Source of the DNA: Parascedosporium putredinis
Lineage: Eukaryota > Ascomycota > Sordariomycetes > Microascales > Microascaceae
Assembly (NCBI GenBank): GCA_949357655.1
Contig: CASHTG010000001.1
Location: 4,836,001-4,900,000 of the forward strand
Length of the DNA stretch: 64,000 nt
Direction of reading: 5' to 3'
Made by a program: the position numbers and the translations under genes. Below, piece after piece: positions 38,851 to 50,974 of the stretch (position 1 is its first letter; each line of letters begins with the position of its first letter). The notes beneath the pieces are model-generated. The model was not told where the DNA came from, did not search any database, and saw only the letters and a list, made by a program, of their open reading frames with translations.

Positions 38851-39721
38851 TTGCGCCAGCATCATATAAACCTCGCACAAAGGCATCCGGGGCCTGTATT
38901 TCCCCTTTCCTCAATCTCCCCTTCTCCTTATCCAGTATTCACATCAACTCAGACTCCCGCGTCAACTTTGGGAAGATTCTTCTTTTTGTGTTTCCAGCCT
39001 TGTACGTTGAGCGCGATTCACATCTCCAAACCTATCAACACCCCTCACGATATCCCCAAGGTGAGCAAAAACAAGGGGCCTCACTGTCCCTTTCTTTTTT
39101 TCTTCTTTTTTTTTTTGGGTTCCCTCCCCTCCCTCAAACTTCACTCTCTCCCACATACTTGTCTTGGCTGTTTTGGGTTCTTGGCCCAAGTTTTCCCTTT
39201 TTCTTCATGGTCGTTCGTCTAGCTTTTGCCTTGTCTCGGCCTTATACACACACCACTCCCAACTCACACACACACCCCCTCCCCTCCTGCTCACACTACA
39301 CGCCCCAACGAAGAACCTATGAGCTCATAGTCCCGTTCTTGGCCCACGACCACCTTGCATTGGGGAAAATGTTCTTCAACACATGTTGTCTTGTGTCAGG
39401 CATTATGGTTCCCTGTACTCCCCCATCTACTCCCCTACTCTCCCCTCCAACATGAGACCATGTCGGGACAACCATAAAAACCTATTGCGCTCGTAACCTC
39501 TGAGCTTTGCTGACTTTTCTTGCTTCTCTTCTTTCTTCTCCCCTCCCTCCAGCATAGGCCAACCAAGAGTTAACACCCTCTTACAACTTCGAAGAGTACG
39601 AGTAGACCTCTTCTCCTACTCGTCCCAACCACGACAAATCCCCAAACACCAAACAAGAGATCGAACCACCCACCAACTCTCGAAAGCTTCCCAAGCTTCA
39701 GCAAAACACAAACCCGCCATC
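38851..39721 (+). promoter_or_regulatory. promoter and spliced leader of the SUR7-family gene (proposed)
   Basis: A TATA-like ATATAAA lies at 38864-38870. Pyrimidine-rich sequence follows, then a good donor (AAG|GTGAGC at 39061), and an acceptor after a pyrimidine-rich run near 39551-39556. This is consistent with a 5' untranslated intron of about 490 bp. The 100 bases before the ATG are A/C-rich, as in many fungal leaders. This is inferred from sequence pattern alone. Confidence 0.4.
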
Positions 39722-40705
39722 ATGCGTTCACGTACGTCGTTACACCTTTTCCCTTCCCCCGCCTTTCTTTCCTCAACTAACCCTCTCCCTTCCAAAAACA
39801 GGCGTCCCCCTCAGCATCGCAGGCCTCGTCCTCACCGGCCTCTCCCTCCTCTTCCTCTTCTTCCTCATCCTCTCCGGCGTGAGCAACCACACCCCCTTCA
39901 ACCGCACCTACTTCCTCCAGGCCGACACCAGCGGCCTCGCCGGCGCCCGCGACACCACCCGCTGGACCTACTTTTGATGTGCGGCCGCCAAAACTACGAC
40001 TGCGGCAAGGCCCACGCCGCCCCCGCCTTTGGTAGCGCCTGGGACGGCGACGCCGTCGGCGTCCCCAACGGCCTCGACGGCTCCCGCGGCGGCGACACCA
40101 CCTCCTCCTACTACTACTACATGTGGCGCTTCGGCTGGGTCTTTTTCCTCATCGCCCTCTTCTTCACCACTATTGCCTTTTTCGGTAGCTTCCTCGCCTG
40201 CTGCGGCCGCATCGGCTCTCTCCTCGCGAGCTTGGCTGGCTTGACTGCCCTTGTCTTTTGGACTATCGCCGTCGTTCTCATGACGTACGTTGAACAACCT
40301 TGTTTCTCTCTCTTATGAGTCAAAACATCCCCCTGCTAACATAGTCCCCTTTTCTTCAGCATCACCTTCGTCAAGGCCCGCAACGCCTTCCGCCGCGACG
40401 GCCGCGACGCCAATATCGGCACCTACGCCTTTGCCTGGGCATGGGCCGGCTGGGCCTCTCTCCTCCTCGCCTCCCTCCTCTTCTGCGGCGGCATCCGCAA
40501 GAAGGACGACTCCCGCCGCCACTACGACCGCGGCACCACCGCCGGCACCACCTACAACAACGCCACCTACAACAACACCGCCGGCGCCGCCTACGACGAC
40601 GGTACCCTCCCTGCCGGCACTACCGCCGCTCCCCGTACCCGCCGGTTCTGGAACAGGCGGGGCGACGCCTACGACTCCAGGAGGGTCAAGGACGAGTACA
40701 ACTAA
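39722..40705 (+). CDS. SUR7/PalI-family tetraspan plasma-membrane protein
   Basis: Predicted eisosome-associated plasma-membrane protein of the fungal Sur7/PalI family, linked to membrane organisation, wall integrity and stress. Exons are 39722-39731 (only ten bases, MRS), 39802-40284 and 40360-40705, with GTACGT donors and a GCTAAC branch point in intron 2. Four hydrophobic segments are visible: SIAGLVLTGLSLLFLFFLIL near the N-terminus; WVFFLIALFFTTIAFFGSFL; LLASLAGLTALVFWTIAVVL; and TYAFAWAWAGWASLLLASLL. The extracellular loop after segment 1 has the family's spaced cysteines (MCG and YDC). ITFVKARNAFRRDGRDANIG links segments 3 and 4. The cytosolic tail is short, charged and Thr/Asn/Tyr-rich. 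One base is missing near 39973 beside a T run. Corrected length is about 279 residues. It faces the PBS2 gene tail to tail. The family is certain; the exact paralogue (Sur7, Fmp45, Pun1) is not. Confidence 0.9.
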
Positions 40706-42157
40706 ATTCGTGGGATAAAATCATCCCTAAGTCCTCGCCCATAGCTTACCGTGAAGCCCGCGGAAGCTTGTTTTTCTTATAGAAGGATTTGCTGAGTTTG
40801 TTGCAACTTTTGCTGAAACGAACCGATGTGCAGGGAGAAAGTGTGGGGATGCTAATGGATCGTGGAAGTGGTCTTTTTCTATGTTTTGTCGTTTATTTTT
40901 CCTACTTGTCGTCCATCACAGTCCTGATTCACATTGATCGCCAAAATGCATAGACACTACGAGGAGCTAGAGGGGGTAAGCAGGCGACTCGACTCTCCTT
41001 TTACTACTTAATTCCAAACCAACCTTTTCCTCACGTCGGGACTCTTATTCTATTGATTCTTGCTATGTCTCCATGCCGTGTAAATTCCTCGATACCGAAT
41101 GCGTAGGAGGAATAAGACGACGCTGCTGTATCTTCTGGGGCTTGATTCCATCTGTCTCACTTCATCTGCGTCAGCGGCCAGTTGGATCTTGCGCAGGAAA
41201 GCCGCGCCCGGCACTCTCCACGGGAAGATTTCCTCCATCTCCAAGCCCAAACAATGATTTTATTGCTTTTCCCCATCCATGAGCAAAGGGCAGACACGTA
41301 GAAGCAGGAACCAGAACACATGGTGATTGGCCAAGATTCAATACCTTTGATGAATATGCTGCCAATCTGTCTTGGATTCATTAATCACTTTTTCACACCA
41401 TTCCATCCCAACGACAAAAATTACTAGGATCAACAGTAAGCAGGGAAAAATGTCAGTCAAAATATCACCAAGAAGAGCAAGAAAAAGTCGAAGAGTTAAG
41501 ATTAAAAAACCAAGCAAAACCTCTCATGACGAGAGAGAATCAGGCGTGGTCTTCCAAGGCTGCATGTTGCCTAATAAACTACTACATCTGTGGATTCTCG
41601 CTCGCGCTATGTTCCTATTCGCTTTCTTTCCTCCCCTTCTTCTTCTTCTTCTTTGGATGATGACGATGCCGTGGAACCGAGAACATGATGGAGATGGAGA
41701 ACAAGGAAAACCGTTCCAACGAGGGAGAGAAAAAGGAAAAAGAAATAAGAGAAGCAGTGGGGGTTACAAGAGTGCATCATGATATCAAATGCAGGAATAT
41801 GGTTGGATATAGACTCCAGGCCCCGGATTCCCTCCTCACACAAAGTTTAGCTACTAATACCAACCCAACACACAATTGGGAGGGGGGCGCGGCGACAACG
41901 CTAATACTCAGCTTTTGACTGTGAGACTCGCTTCATCGGCATTTATGACAAAAGAAACAAACGCTATGTCCCAGAAGTACAAGGAGAGCCCGCAGAAAAG
42001 GGAAGCATGAAGGGGAGCAACAAAAAAAAAAAAAAAAAGAACAAGACAGACCCGAACCGGACGCAACGTGAGGTTGAAGACGAAATGAGAAAAGGACTAG
42101 GATGTAAGACTGTGCATGAAGAGAAAAGGGAAAAGAGGCGCCGTTCCATTGTATTGT
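40706..42157. other. intergenic, SUR7-family gene to PBS2 (tail to tail)
   Basis: These are the 3' flanks of two convergent genes, AT-rich relative to the genes. It contains A17 at 42022-42038 and a TTC repeat near 41637-41653. No gene recognised. Confidence 0.6.
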
Positions 42158-44147
42158 CTATTCGGCAGACGGCGTTCCCACAGGGCTCACGCTGTCAAGA
42201 GGCGCCGCGTGCAAGGCTGGCCGCGAGGACTGCTGCACCTCCTGGGTGCCTCTGCTATCCAGCACGCCCTTGACCCACTCTGCCACAATCACGTCTTCGG
42301 CATTGGCCCGGAAGCGCATCTTGCTCATGCTGTCCGCGACCGAGTCTACTCCGTCCGAATCCCCATCAGATTCGGGCTCTTCTGTTATAGTGTCGTATTC
42401 GGCCAGAGGTTTCATCCACGGGTGCTTCAACAACATGGCGTACGTCGGCCGCATCTTGGCAACCTTGTTTAGGCATCCCCGCACAAAGTTTCGTGCCGTC
42501 TCCGAGTATCCTTCCGCGGGTAGGTCCGGGGCTCGCCATCGACAATGGCCTAGAACACACAGATATCGTTAGCATCATAGTTATTTAATCATCCAAGCAA
42601 AGCAATCACTTACGCTGAGCTGGCTAAAGATGGTCGAGGCCACCTCGGGAGGATAAGGGTATTTGCCGAGCGCGCACTCAATCACGGTGAGACCAAGGCT
42701 CCAGATGTCGCTCTGGACGCTATAGGTGCCGTCAGAGCCCGCCGAATTCATACCGCTGCCCGATATCCTCTCCGGCGCCATGTAGCTCTGGCAGCCAATG
42801 TTGGTTTTCGCAATGGACGCCACGAGGTTGCCGCTGACGCCGAAATCGCAAATCTTGATCTGCCCCTTTCGGTTGATGAGTATGTTGGTGGGCTTCACGT
42901 CCCTGTGGATAATGTTGTGCTGGTCCTTGAGGGTCTTGAGGCCCATAATGGTAGCGTACGTTATCCGCCGCAACACCTCTTCCGGAATACCTCCCGAGTA
43001 GATCTTGTCAATGGAGCCACCGTCCATGTACTCGATACACATGTACACCGCACCCTCTTGGAAAAACGCGCCGTAAAAATCAATAATATACGGCGAGACG
43101 CATTCGTGCAGGATCACGAGCTCTTTCAAAATCGTCGTAAACTTGGCTTCGTCCAGCTCCAATCGAATCTCCTTCATCGCCATGATGACGCCGGTGCAGT
43201 TGTTCGGCGTGGCACCCGGCGTCCCGTTAGTGAGCGTGGTGGCCTCCGAAATGTCCGTCATGGATGTGCTCGACGAGGCCCGGAACCCTGATAGACCCTG
43301 TCCGAATCGGGGCCGCGTGGGTCTCGCGTGCCGCACCTTGTACACCGTTCCGTAGTTGCCCTTCCCTAGCTCGCCCAAAGGCTCCACCTCGTCGAGCGAC
43401 ATGTGGAATGATTTGCCATTAGAAAAGTTGACTCCTTTATTCGTAATCGTGGCCGCGCCCTCAAACGTGATCCAGCCCTTTTCCGCGTCAATGTACTTTT
43501 GAAGTCGTCCATCTTGGAGCCTTGGCCCGCTCCGTTAGGCTGGCCATGTTCTGTGGGGGCAACTTCATGTCGGACAGCTTCGGCGCCACCGCCGGCGAAT
43601 CAGGCGTCATTTGCAACTTCATCCCCGTCTCGCACTCAATCCCTGGGGTTTGCTGGACATGATGGGGCTGGACACCGAGCTCCCCGGCAGCCCAGGCCTA
43701 ATAACGCCAGGCGGGAGCCGGATGTTACCGGCAAACCCGCCAGCAAAGGGGCCTGGGCCTACGGGAGACGAACGGCCTTGGACAGGCGAGGGCCCGCCGG
43801 TGGGGAGATGACATTGGGGGTGGCTTGCCAAGCCTGGCCTGGGCAAGAGAGCGGGCTTTGAGCATGGCGTCGCTGCCGGTGAGAGCACCGCCCAAAACCG
43901 ACGAGGCTGGCGGGCGCCTAGCGTTGGAGAGTGTGCCGAGCGGCGTCGAGTTCGGGTTCATGTTCTGAGGGTCGGACACGGAACGAAGAGACGGTAACCG
44001 TTTTACAGTGTCCCCACCCAACTGCTCTGCGCCGGCATTTTCGAGAGGTGTGCTAGCCTGCGAGGACTGGCCGGATATAGGAGAGTTGGGGTTGCTATCA
44101 AAGCCGTCCGAGAGAACCTCGTCGGGCGTGGACGGTATGGGGTCCAT
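42158..44147 (-). CDS. pbs2: MAP kinase kinase of the high-osmolarity pathway (Pbs2/OS-5)
   Basis: MAPKK that phosphorylates the Hog1/OS-2 kinase in osmotic and oxidative stress signalling; cytosolic. Exon 1 is 44147-42614 and exon 2 is 42549-42158, with donor GTAAGT and branch GCTAAC. The first about 250 residues are Ser/Pro/Gly-rich regulatory sequence ending in DAEKGWITFEGAATIT, typical of Pbs2. The kinase domain has the P-loop GELGKGNYGTV (near residue 262), MAMKEIRLELD with the ATP lysine near 327, IIHRDVKPTN (catalytic Asp near 418) and CDFGVSGNLV. The activation loop SIAKTNIGCQSYMAPER carries the Ser and Thr phosphorylated in yeast Pbs2 (about 446 and 450). A Pro/Gly-rich insert of about 45 residues sits between the P-loop and the lysine. 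About six bases appear missing: five upstream of the kinase (43815, 43795, 43623, 43520, 43498) and one at 42528, nearly all at homopolymers. Corrected length is about 643 residues. Confidence 0.94.
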
Positions 44148-47100
44148 GGTAGGTTAGATGTTGTAGATATGTGCTTCGGACGGCCCGAGAGGGCGTTGTG
44201 CTGCTATCTCGGCAAGGAACGAATTCCCCGATTATTGTGGGCTTGCGTCTGATGGAGTAGGTGGTCGGAAAAGAGCGGATAAACTTCGTTCAAAAGGGAG
44301 GGGGTTGGACGCGGGCTCGCTAGAGGGAGGACGGCGCGTGGAAAGTAGAGTCGATGAAGAAGTGGGGCAGGTGAAGTAGAGAATGTATGGCGAAAAAAGG
44401 AACTCGCGGTTAGCAATGCGACCACATGGGGTCTCGGCGAAACGGATGTCGGCCTAGGGTACGTCGAGTGAGCACAGCGTGAGACGAGTCTGTGTGTACT
44501 GGCTCTCTGCTGCCCGTCGTGATGCGTGGGTTGAGGCCGGGCAGGCGAGGAGGTTTTCGCCGAGAAGTCCGGGTTGGTTGGTGATCAGGTTTCGCTCCTC
44601 GTTGTAGCGGGTTGAAGAACCGAAGACGTGGGTCAGGTCGCGTGCAGACTGGGGGCACTGGAGGTCAGGGCAACGTCTCGCAAGAGAAACTCTGTAGGCA
44701 GAGAGTTGTCGAGGGAGGGAGTCGGGCGATACGGAATCCGAAATCGCGGAATCAAATAAAAATAAAAGCGAGGTCCAAGGGGGATGATGCGCCAAGATAA
44801 GGCTTCTTTGTCGTGGGTTTGGGGAAAGGGAAAGAAGAAGAAAAAAGGTGTCTGGGACTAACGAAAGATTTACCCTTGGGCTGATTTTGGTTTTCCTGCC
44901 TTGCTCGTTCTGTCTTTGTATAGTGTTCGTTGTTTCGTTGTCGCTCGTGGCTGGCCTTTTTTTTTTTCTCCTCGTGCAAAGTTCTTGCTTTCTCGCCTTT
45001 TAGTAGCGGGGCAGTCGCAGCCAGTGAATCGTGGAGGTGGAGGGGAGAAAAGGAAAGGAGAGAAAACGGAAGGAGGGGTCGCGTCTCGGTCAGGGAAGGC
45101 TCAACAAGCCACAAACTGGGACTCGGGCTCTCGGGCACTGTGACCGTCACTGTCTCTTTTGCCACCAAACAAGGCACTGGACAACTGGGCGCTGAGCACT
45201 GGGCACTGAGCACTGGGCAACTGGGCGCTGGGCACTGGTGGGAGGGGCACAATGTCAAAAGACGGCGCCAACGGGAAGCGAAGTGGGGGCTGGAAGAACG
45301 AGGGGGGAGCCCGTGTCGGAGCGGAGCGGCCTTGTTTAAACGCAGTAGGATCTATAGATCAAATATGATGAAGTGCAAATTGAGACAGGAAAGAACATTG
45401 AAGAGACAACAAAAAGGGGGAGGGGATATCTGGAGGAATTTCCCGCGGGAAGGAAAGGGATTAATGGGCCTTGAGAACCAAGAACTCGTTCTACTAGAGG
45501 ACTCCTAGATAGTACATGGATCCATTGAAGGGTGGCAAGTGGGTTGGCGGATGGAGAAGGCAAGTCGAAGCTTGTTTCTGCCGGGTGGCGGGCTTGTTTT
45601 CGGGTCCCTGATTGTCACTGGTCCCCCTAGTCCCACTACCGAAAGATTCGTAGTAGACCCAATGCTCTCGCTGGCCCTGCCGCTCGTGCTCACTTAGTCA
45701 CTGCCAGACGCTTCCACGGCAGTCCACATAGCGTGGGCACTTGCCGTGCAGCTTCACCCTCCGTTTTGCGAGCCGTTTTACTAGGGGAAATCGACCAGCA
45801 GCCCGCCGTGGCCGGCTTTGGCCCAACTTCACCTCAACCCTGCCTTTTTCCACGATACTCTCTCGATTATTTGTAGCCCTGCTAGCTCGTATCGTCACCC
45901 ACTATGGCCAGGCCGAGCTGGACTTGAAAGACGTAGACTGCTAATAGGCCGTTGGCTAGTTGAAGCCGTAAAAGAAGATGTATCTCTAGTCTACATGTAG
46001 AACGAACAGTCTTGTTGTATGCCCTGCTCGCTAGATAAATGGGGGCGGGTCAATCATATCACTCCAGCCATCGCCAGTACATCACCAAGGCAGGCATATA
46101 CGAGGTGATGAAAGATCTCCGCGACGACAAGGGCAAGAGTCTAGAACAGCATTATTCCCTACATGTAATACTTCTGTGGCTTGGGAACCTTGGGCGGACC
46201 ACGCTTTTGGATACTCATTTCGCCATCCATGTCAGCCGCGTTCCCGGCTTTCGTCATTGCCATCTTTTTTTCCTCTTTATCCTGGAATGGGAGGCTTAAA
46301 GAAAACGGTTGCATGCGACCCTTCCTATTCGTTGTGGGTGGACGAGGTACGCTGACGACCTCTGCACTCAAAGTCCTACATCGTTCGAGTCCCCACGTCT
46401 ACCAAGCTCTTGGCGATTGGGGGAATAGAAAGCCTCGAACGCGGTCCATGGTCCATGAGAAGAGAGACTATCAGAACGGACGTGTCAAATTAAAAAAGAG
46501 GTGCGATCTACTGAACATCTCAAGGTAGGCAGGGAAAGTCTTCCATTGTCAGGGTCGGGATCAGCGTGGCAGGTTGGATCAAATGGGGGCCGCGAAGTAC
46601 TCCATCCACGTTGTTGGCGTGCAAATGTACCTGTCAGTATGATCCAAAGAGGCAAAGATCCATCGCAAGGCGAGGAGCAAAGAAGCTATTTGCTGGACAC
46701 GCCGACGGGACAGGTAGAATACTGCATATCATGGACGGATAACCACCGCGATCCAAGTCATTACAACCACATGTCTTTTCTATACTAATTTTTTTTTCCT
46801 GATTCTTGGTTTTGGAACGACCGGCTTGGAGCTCCGGTGCGGTGCGGTGCGGCGCGGTCGTCCCTCATGATTCAACGGAGCGTTCCATTCTTCGACTCGT
46901 TCCCTCGCTCGCCACCGGCCTTCCCGACTACCCAATGCCAAAGGAGAGACACGGAAAGAGAGACCTGCTCGGTGCGCCCATTTTCCACAAGAAAAAGGGA
47001 TTGCGTACATCAACTCCCATCTACAGATACAAAAGAGACATCCATTGATGAGCGGTAGCACCCGTTTCAAGTTCCGGGGCGGGACGGGCAATAGACGGTC

Positions 47101-50100
47101 CCAAATCAAAATGGCAAGTCCCACCTAGTCGGACGCGTCCCCGTCCTGCGTGATGACTCGTCTCCTTGTCCCGCCTCCGACAACATAAGAAAGAGAGAGG
47201 GAGGAGACGTTGGGGGTTCCATGGGCGGGCGGATCGTGGTTACGGTATCGGCGGACGGGCTCCAACCGTCTCTCTCGCGTGTTTCCTCTGTCCCCTGCCA
47301 CCGGCGGCGGAAATCCGCAAGCCCACGTCGCCAGCCCAGAGAAAATCGATGACGAAGGAGCCTCGCGGGAGGGAAAGAAGAAATAAAAAATTAAAACAGA
47401 GTATTACGCACTAGGCCGCATCGGTCATACACTCGCGGGGTTTGCGGATCGAGGGCAAGAGGGAAAACCAAGGTAATCAAATGCTTGCCAGGCCTGCCCT
47501 GATCGTGCCCCTGTCCAAACCGGCGCCTCTGGGAGGTTTGCCGCTAGAAAAGGCGCGAGCTTGCATATGTGGGTGTAGAGGGGAACCTGGGCTCTCTTTT
47601 TTGTTTTTTGGCGAGTGGGGTTTTTGGGATGATGGGAAGCCCGATGGATGTCGAGGGAGATGTGGGCTCTGTACATGTCCGGAGCAAAGTCTACGGCTCC
47701 GTCCTACCTTGGTATACATGCCTTTGATAGACCCATCCATTGATTCATCCATGGATGGATCTATCTATGGCTACCTACGAAGCACCGTGGCCTCGGTACT
47801 TCCAATGGATGATTCATCGAGCAAAATCCTTCTTGTTGGCCAACGAGAAGAGGCGTTCCGATCTGGAGGATTTGAAGAACGAGGAACGAAGACGCAAGGG
47901 ACACTTGAGCGCTTCTCGCTCTCCCCTCCACTTTCCGCAGTCGCATCCTTGGTTGATACTCTTCCATTTGAAGGGAAAGGGAGGGCCCGGTGGTGACAGG
48001 GACGTCCTTCTTGGCACACCCGAACGGCTGACGTTCTACTGAATTTGCGTGCATCACGTCAACACAGGAGAATCGGGGCAAGGAGCCTTGAGCCAGCCCA
48101 TTGGTCACACAGGTTGAAGAAACAGGGACGGCCGGGATGACGGTTTGTTGAGACATCCATTGATCCTCCTTGCCCCCCCGAAGCCTCCCAAGCCTCTCAC
48201 GACAAGAGCTCCATTCCTTTTCTCTTTATTCTTTATTCTTCTCTCTTTCGCCTGGCCCGGGGCCACTGACCTTGCTCCCCTCCGTCTTCAGGTCCCAATC
48301 CCCCATTTCGGGTGCTGCCCAGTAGGAGTGGGAGTGGGATTGATCAAGGGTGGAAGTGGGGGAAGGGAAGGAAGCGGGGGTCTTTGCGTCGCTGTCACCC
48401 TTTTTTCGATCGTCGTCATAGCTGCGATTCCTCTGCCGCGCTAGCTTTTATCGGCGATCATGCCGTCACTGCTGCACCCCTCGCTTTTTTGATTTAGCTT
48501 TCGATCGCGTTTCAAACGGGGAGTCACAGACGTAGCGTCCAATTACCCGAATTTATTCTACTGAGCAGAAAGAGAGTGAGGGAGAGACAGAGGCGAGGAA
48601 GACATTGGGACGCTCCGCCAAGACTCGGCGCTGCAGCTTGGCCCAATATTCTCTCTTCTGGCACCATTGTTCCTTCAACTCGCTTGGTTCAATGTTCTTT
48701 CTCTTTCTTTTCCTCTTTCCTCCTTTTTCCTTCCAATAATATTAATTGCTCTTTTATAATTAACGGTCTTCTTTGGGGAGTAGCGCATGTGTTCTTGGCT
48801 AGGTGCGTGGTCCCCAGTTCAAGACGGTTCATGGAATGACGAGACATTGAGCTCTGTCTGCTGGGTTCTCCCCATCCTTCGCTTCGCTTAGTCCTAGCGC
48901 TTATGGTTGGTTCGGAATTATTCTTCTGTTCCATGGAACATCGTCATGGTGCTTGAACCATGCATCAAGCTTATTTCATCGGGCCTCAGTATTAACACCT
49001 GGACGGGGAAGTTCGTTATTGCCAAGCCAAAAAAGAAGAAAAAAAGAAAAAAAAAAGAAGAAGCCAAAACAGGGCTTTTGCCCTCTCGGGTGGTCAAGCG
49101 AGGCAGAAGAAGCAAAACTTTGGATCGTTGCTCCTGTTCACGATTCACGAAGAATGAGTGAATTACGTAGGTGCTCTTGAGGTGCATGGAGGCGGCTCAC
49201 AACAACTTGCAGCAAATCAGTATCAGTAGGAGCACAGAGATCTGGCGAGCAACAATGATTACAAACCCAGAGCTGGGAGGGGCCGGCGACTGATCTCGGA
49301 CGTTGGTGCCCTGGTACGCCCATCGCTCATCTCGTCAAGATAAGGAATTGGGGAAGGCGTGGCCTTCTTGCGACGTCAGTCTTGGCTATTGGCACCTTTC
49401 TAAGGCGATCCATTGCATCGAGTCATGGTCTTCTATTTTCAATGTTGTCATTGATGCTCACAAATGCCTTCGCTGCATGCGCGCGCAAGAGCGTACCGCG
49501 TAGGCTTGCACATGTTTGTGGTGTAGCAATCACAAAGGCGAGATCAAACAATGTGATATCGGTCTCGCAACTGATAGTTATCATCTTGCGAGACACATCA
49601 ATTGATCCTTGTTTCTCCCATGGCCTTGGCTGACCGGCCGTTGCAGTCCACCCTTTGGAAGAACAGAGAAAGAAGCCCAGAAGAATAAAGAAGAGAATGT
49701 ATGAGCATGATTATTGAGTGCTGTCTCCCGCCCCACTCTACCGTGGTATGCTACGGGTAATTAAGACATCGAAGAGTTGTCATCGAGCATCAAGAGCGAC
49801 CTTGTTCAAATCAAATGGAAACCGGCCGAGGGTGTTCCTTGACCTTCTCCAGACGGGTGGGCGCCACAGGTGAAGTTTTGTGCCAGCCTAAAAGCATGTG
49901 GCGTCGGATGGTTTGCGCGGCCGCTTTCTTGATCGGGCGGTTTATTGAACATGGCCCAAGGGTTGCCTCCCTTCGGCTGTGCTGATTTGCGAAAGAAAAA
50001 AGGAAATGGAGATATTATTTCGCGTTTGACCAAGCCTGCCCTTCGTCACGACTTGGCGATCAAGTAGAAGAAATCTTCCTAGCCTTCGCCCCATGAGCCC

Positions 50101-50974
50101 CTCGCGTCTCTGCCGTGCTCGCTCATCGCCCTCGATGCCTAAACAGAGAAAGATGAGGCCAAGAGAGCCCCGTAGCTTCCGAAATTGGATTCTGGCTGAG
50201 CTTGACCGAACTGGAGCCCAAGCACCGTGCTGCCGTAGAGGAGTTCGCACGTAGTACAAGTACCCTTCAAGTCTTCGGTCCCCTCCAGGCTCCAGCTCCC
50301 GTGCTTTGTTCCCTTCAATTGCTCCCTTTGTACCGCGCAGCACCGAAGCTTCAGCAAAGATGCAGGACCAGCTCAGCCCTGAAAAACGTCAGCTTTCTAC
50401 CAATCAAACGGCGTAATCGGAGCACGACTCCGGATGAGGCAACTTCGAGGTACAGACAACGACATCTGCAACCTCCATGACGTCGAACCTTATCAGCGCC
50501 ACATAGTGCTTGCGCGCTCCCCGAAAAACAACGAAAGAAAAAAACCAAAGGGGCCAAGACCAAACGAGTGGGTTCGATCCCGAAAGTTTTGTCTAACCAC
50601 CCCCCAGTCAAACGCAAATCCTAATCGAAAGGGAGCGAAAAGGAAAAAGAGGCGTCCGAAAGGGGGCTGTGACATTTCCTTTCCGTCGGTGTGGGTCGAA
50701 TGCTGGCGACGGAAGGAGGGTTCCCCGTCACCTATTGAACAACGACAAGGAAAGAGCAAGGGTGTTTTCCACATGGAAGAGGCCGGGGAATGAGGTGCGC
50801 GTCGTCTCCTGATAATAAATGCTCTCGACCATGATGTTAAACCTTTGACGTATTCCTTTTCTCTTTCTTTTTCTTCTTTCCTTCCCCGTCCTAATTACTT
50901 CATCCACAAGCCATATTGGCTAGTACATCAACCCATACGTAAAGGCTACCGGAATTGATATTTCCGGAACTGCG
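44148..50974. other. intergenic between PBS2 and AEC transporter gene
   Basis: This covers 6.8 kb holding two divergent promoters at its ends. The PBS2 side (44.15-45.2 kb) has a long C/T-rich (minus-strand) leader and a minisatellite at 45173-45238. Between about 45.3 and 50.6 kb I recognise no gene; the open frames are short and unconserved. A CCAT/GATC-rich cluster lies at 47731-47770. T-rich sequence at 50850-50900 directly precedes the transporter's start region. Confidence 0.55.
45173..45238. repeat. GCACTGGG/GCACTGAG minisatellite
   Basis: About eight imperfect units of 8-10 bases, variants of GCACTGGGC and ACTGGGCGCT, in tandem. They lie about 1.0 kb upstream of the PBS2 start codon, in its probable promoter. 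Confidence 0.85.

Noticed and set aside
46300..46430. tRNA-like B-box word (GTTCGAGTCC) near 46383
   Set aside because: The flanking bases do not form a T-stem, and no A box or acceptor stem pairs with it.
50560..50600. second tRNA-like B-box word (GGTTCGATCC) near 50570
   Set aside because: The stem pairs only three bases and no upstream A box is present.
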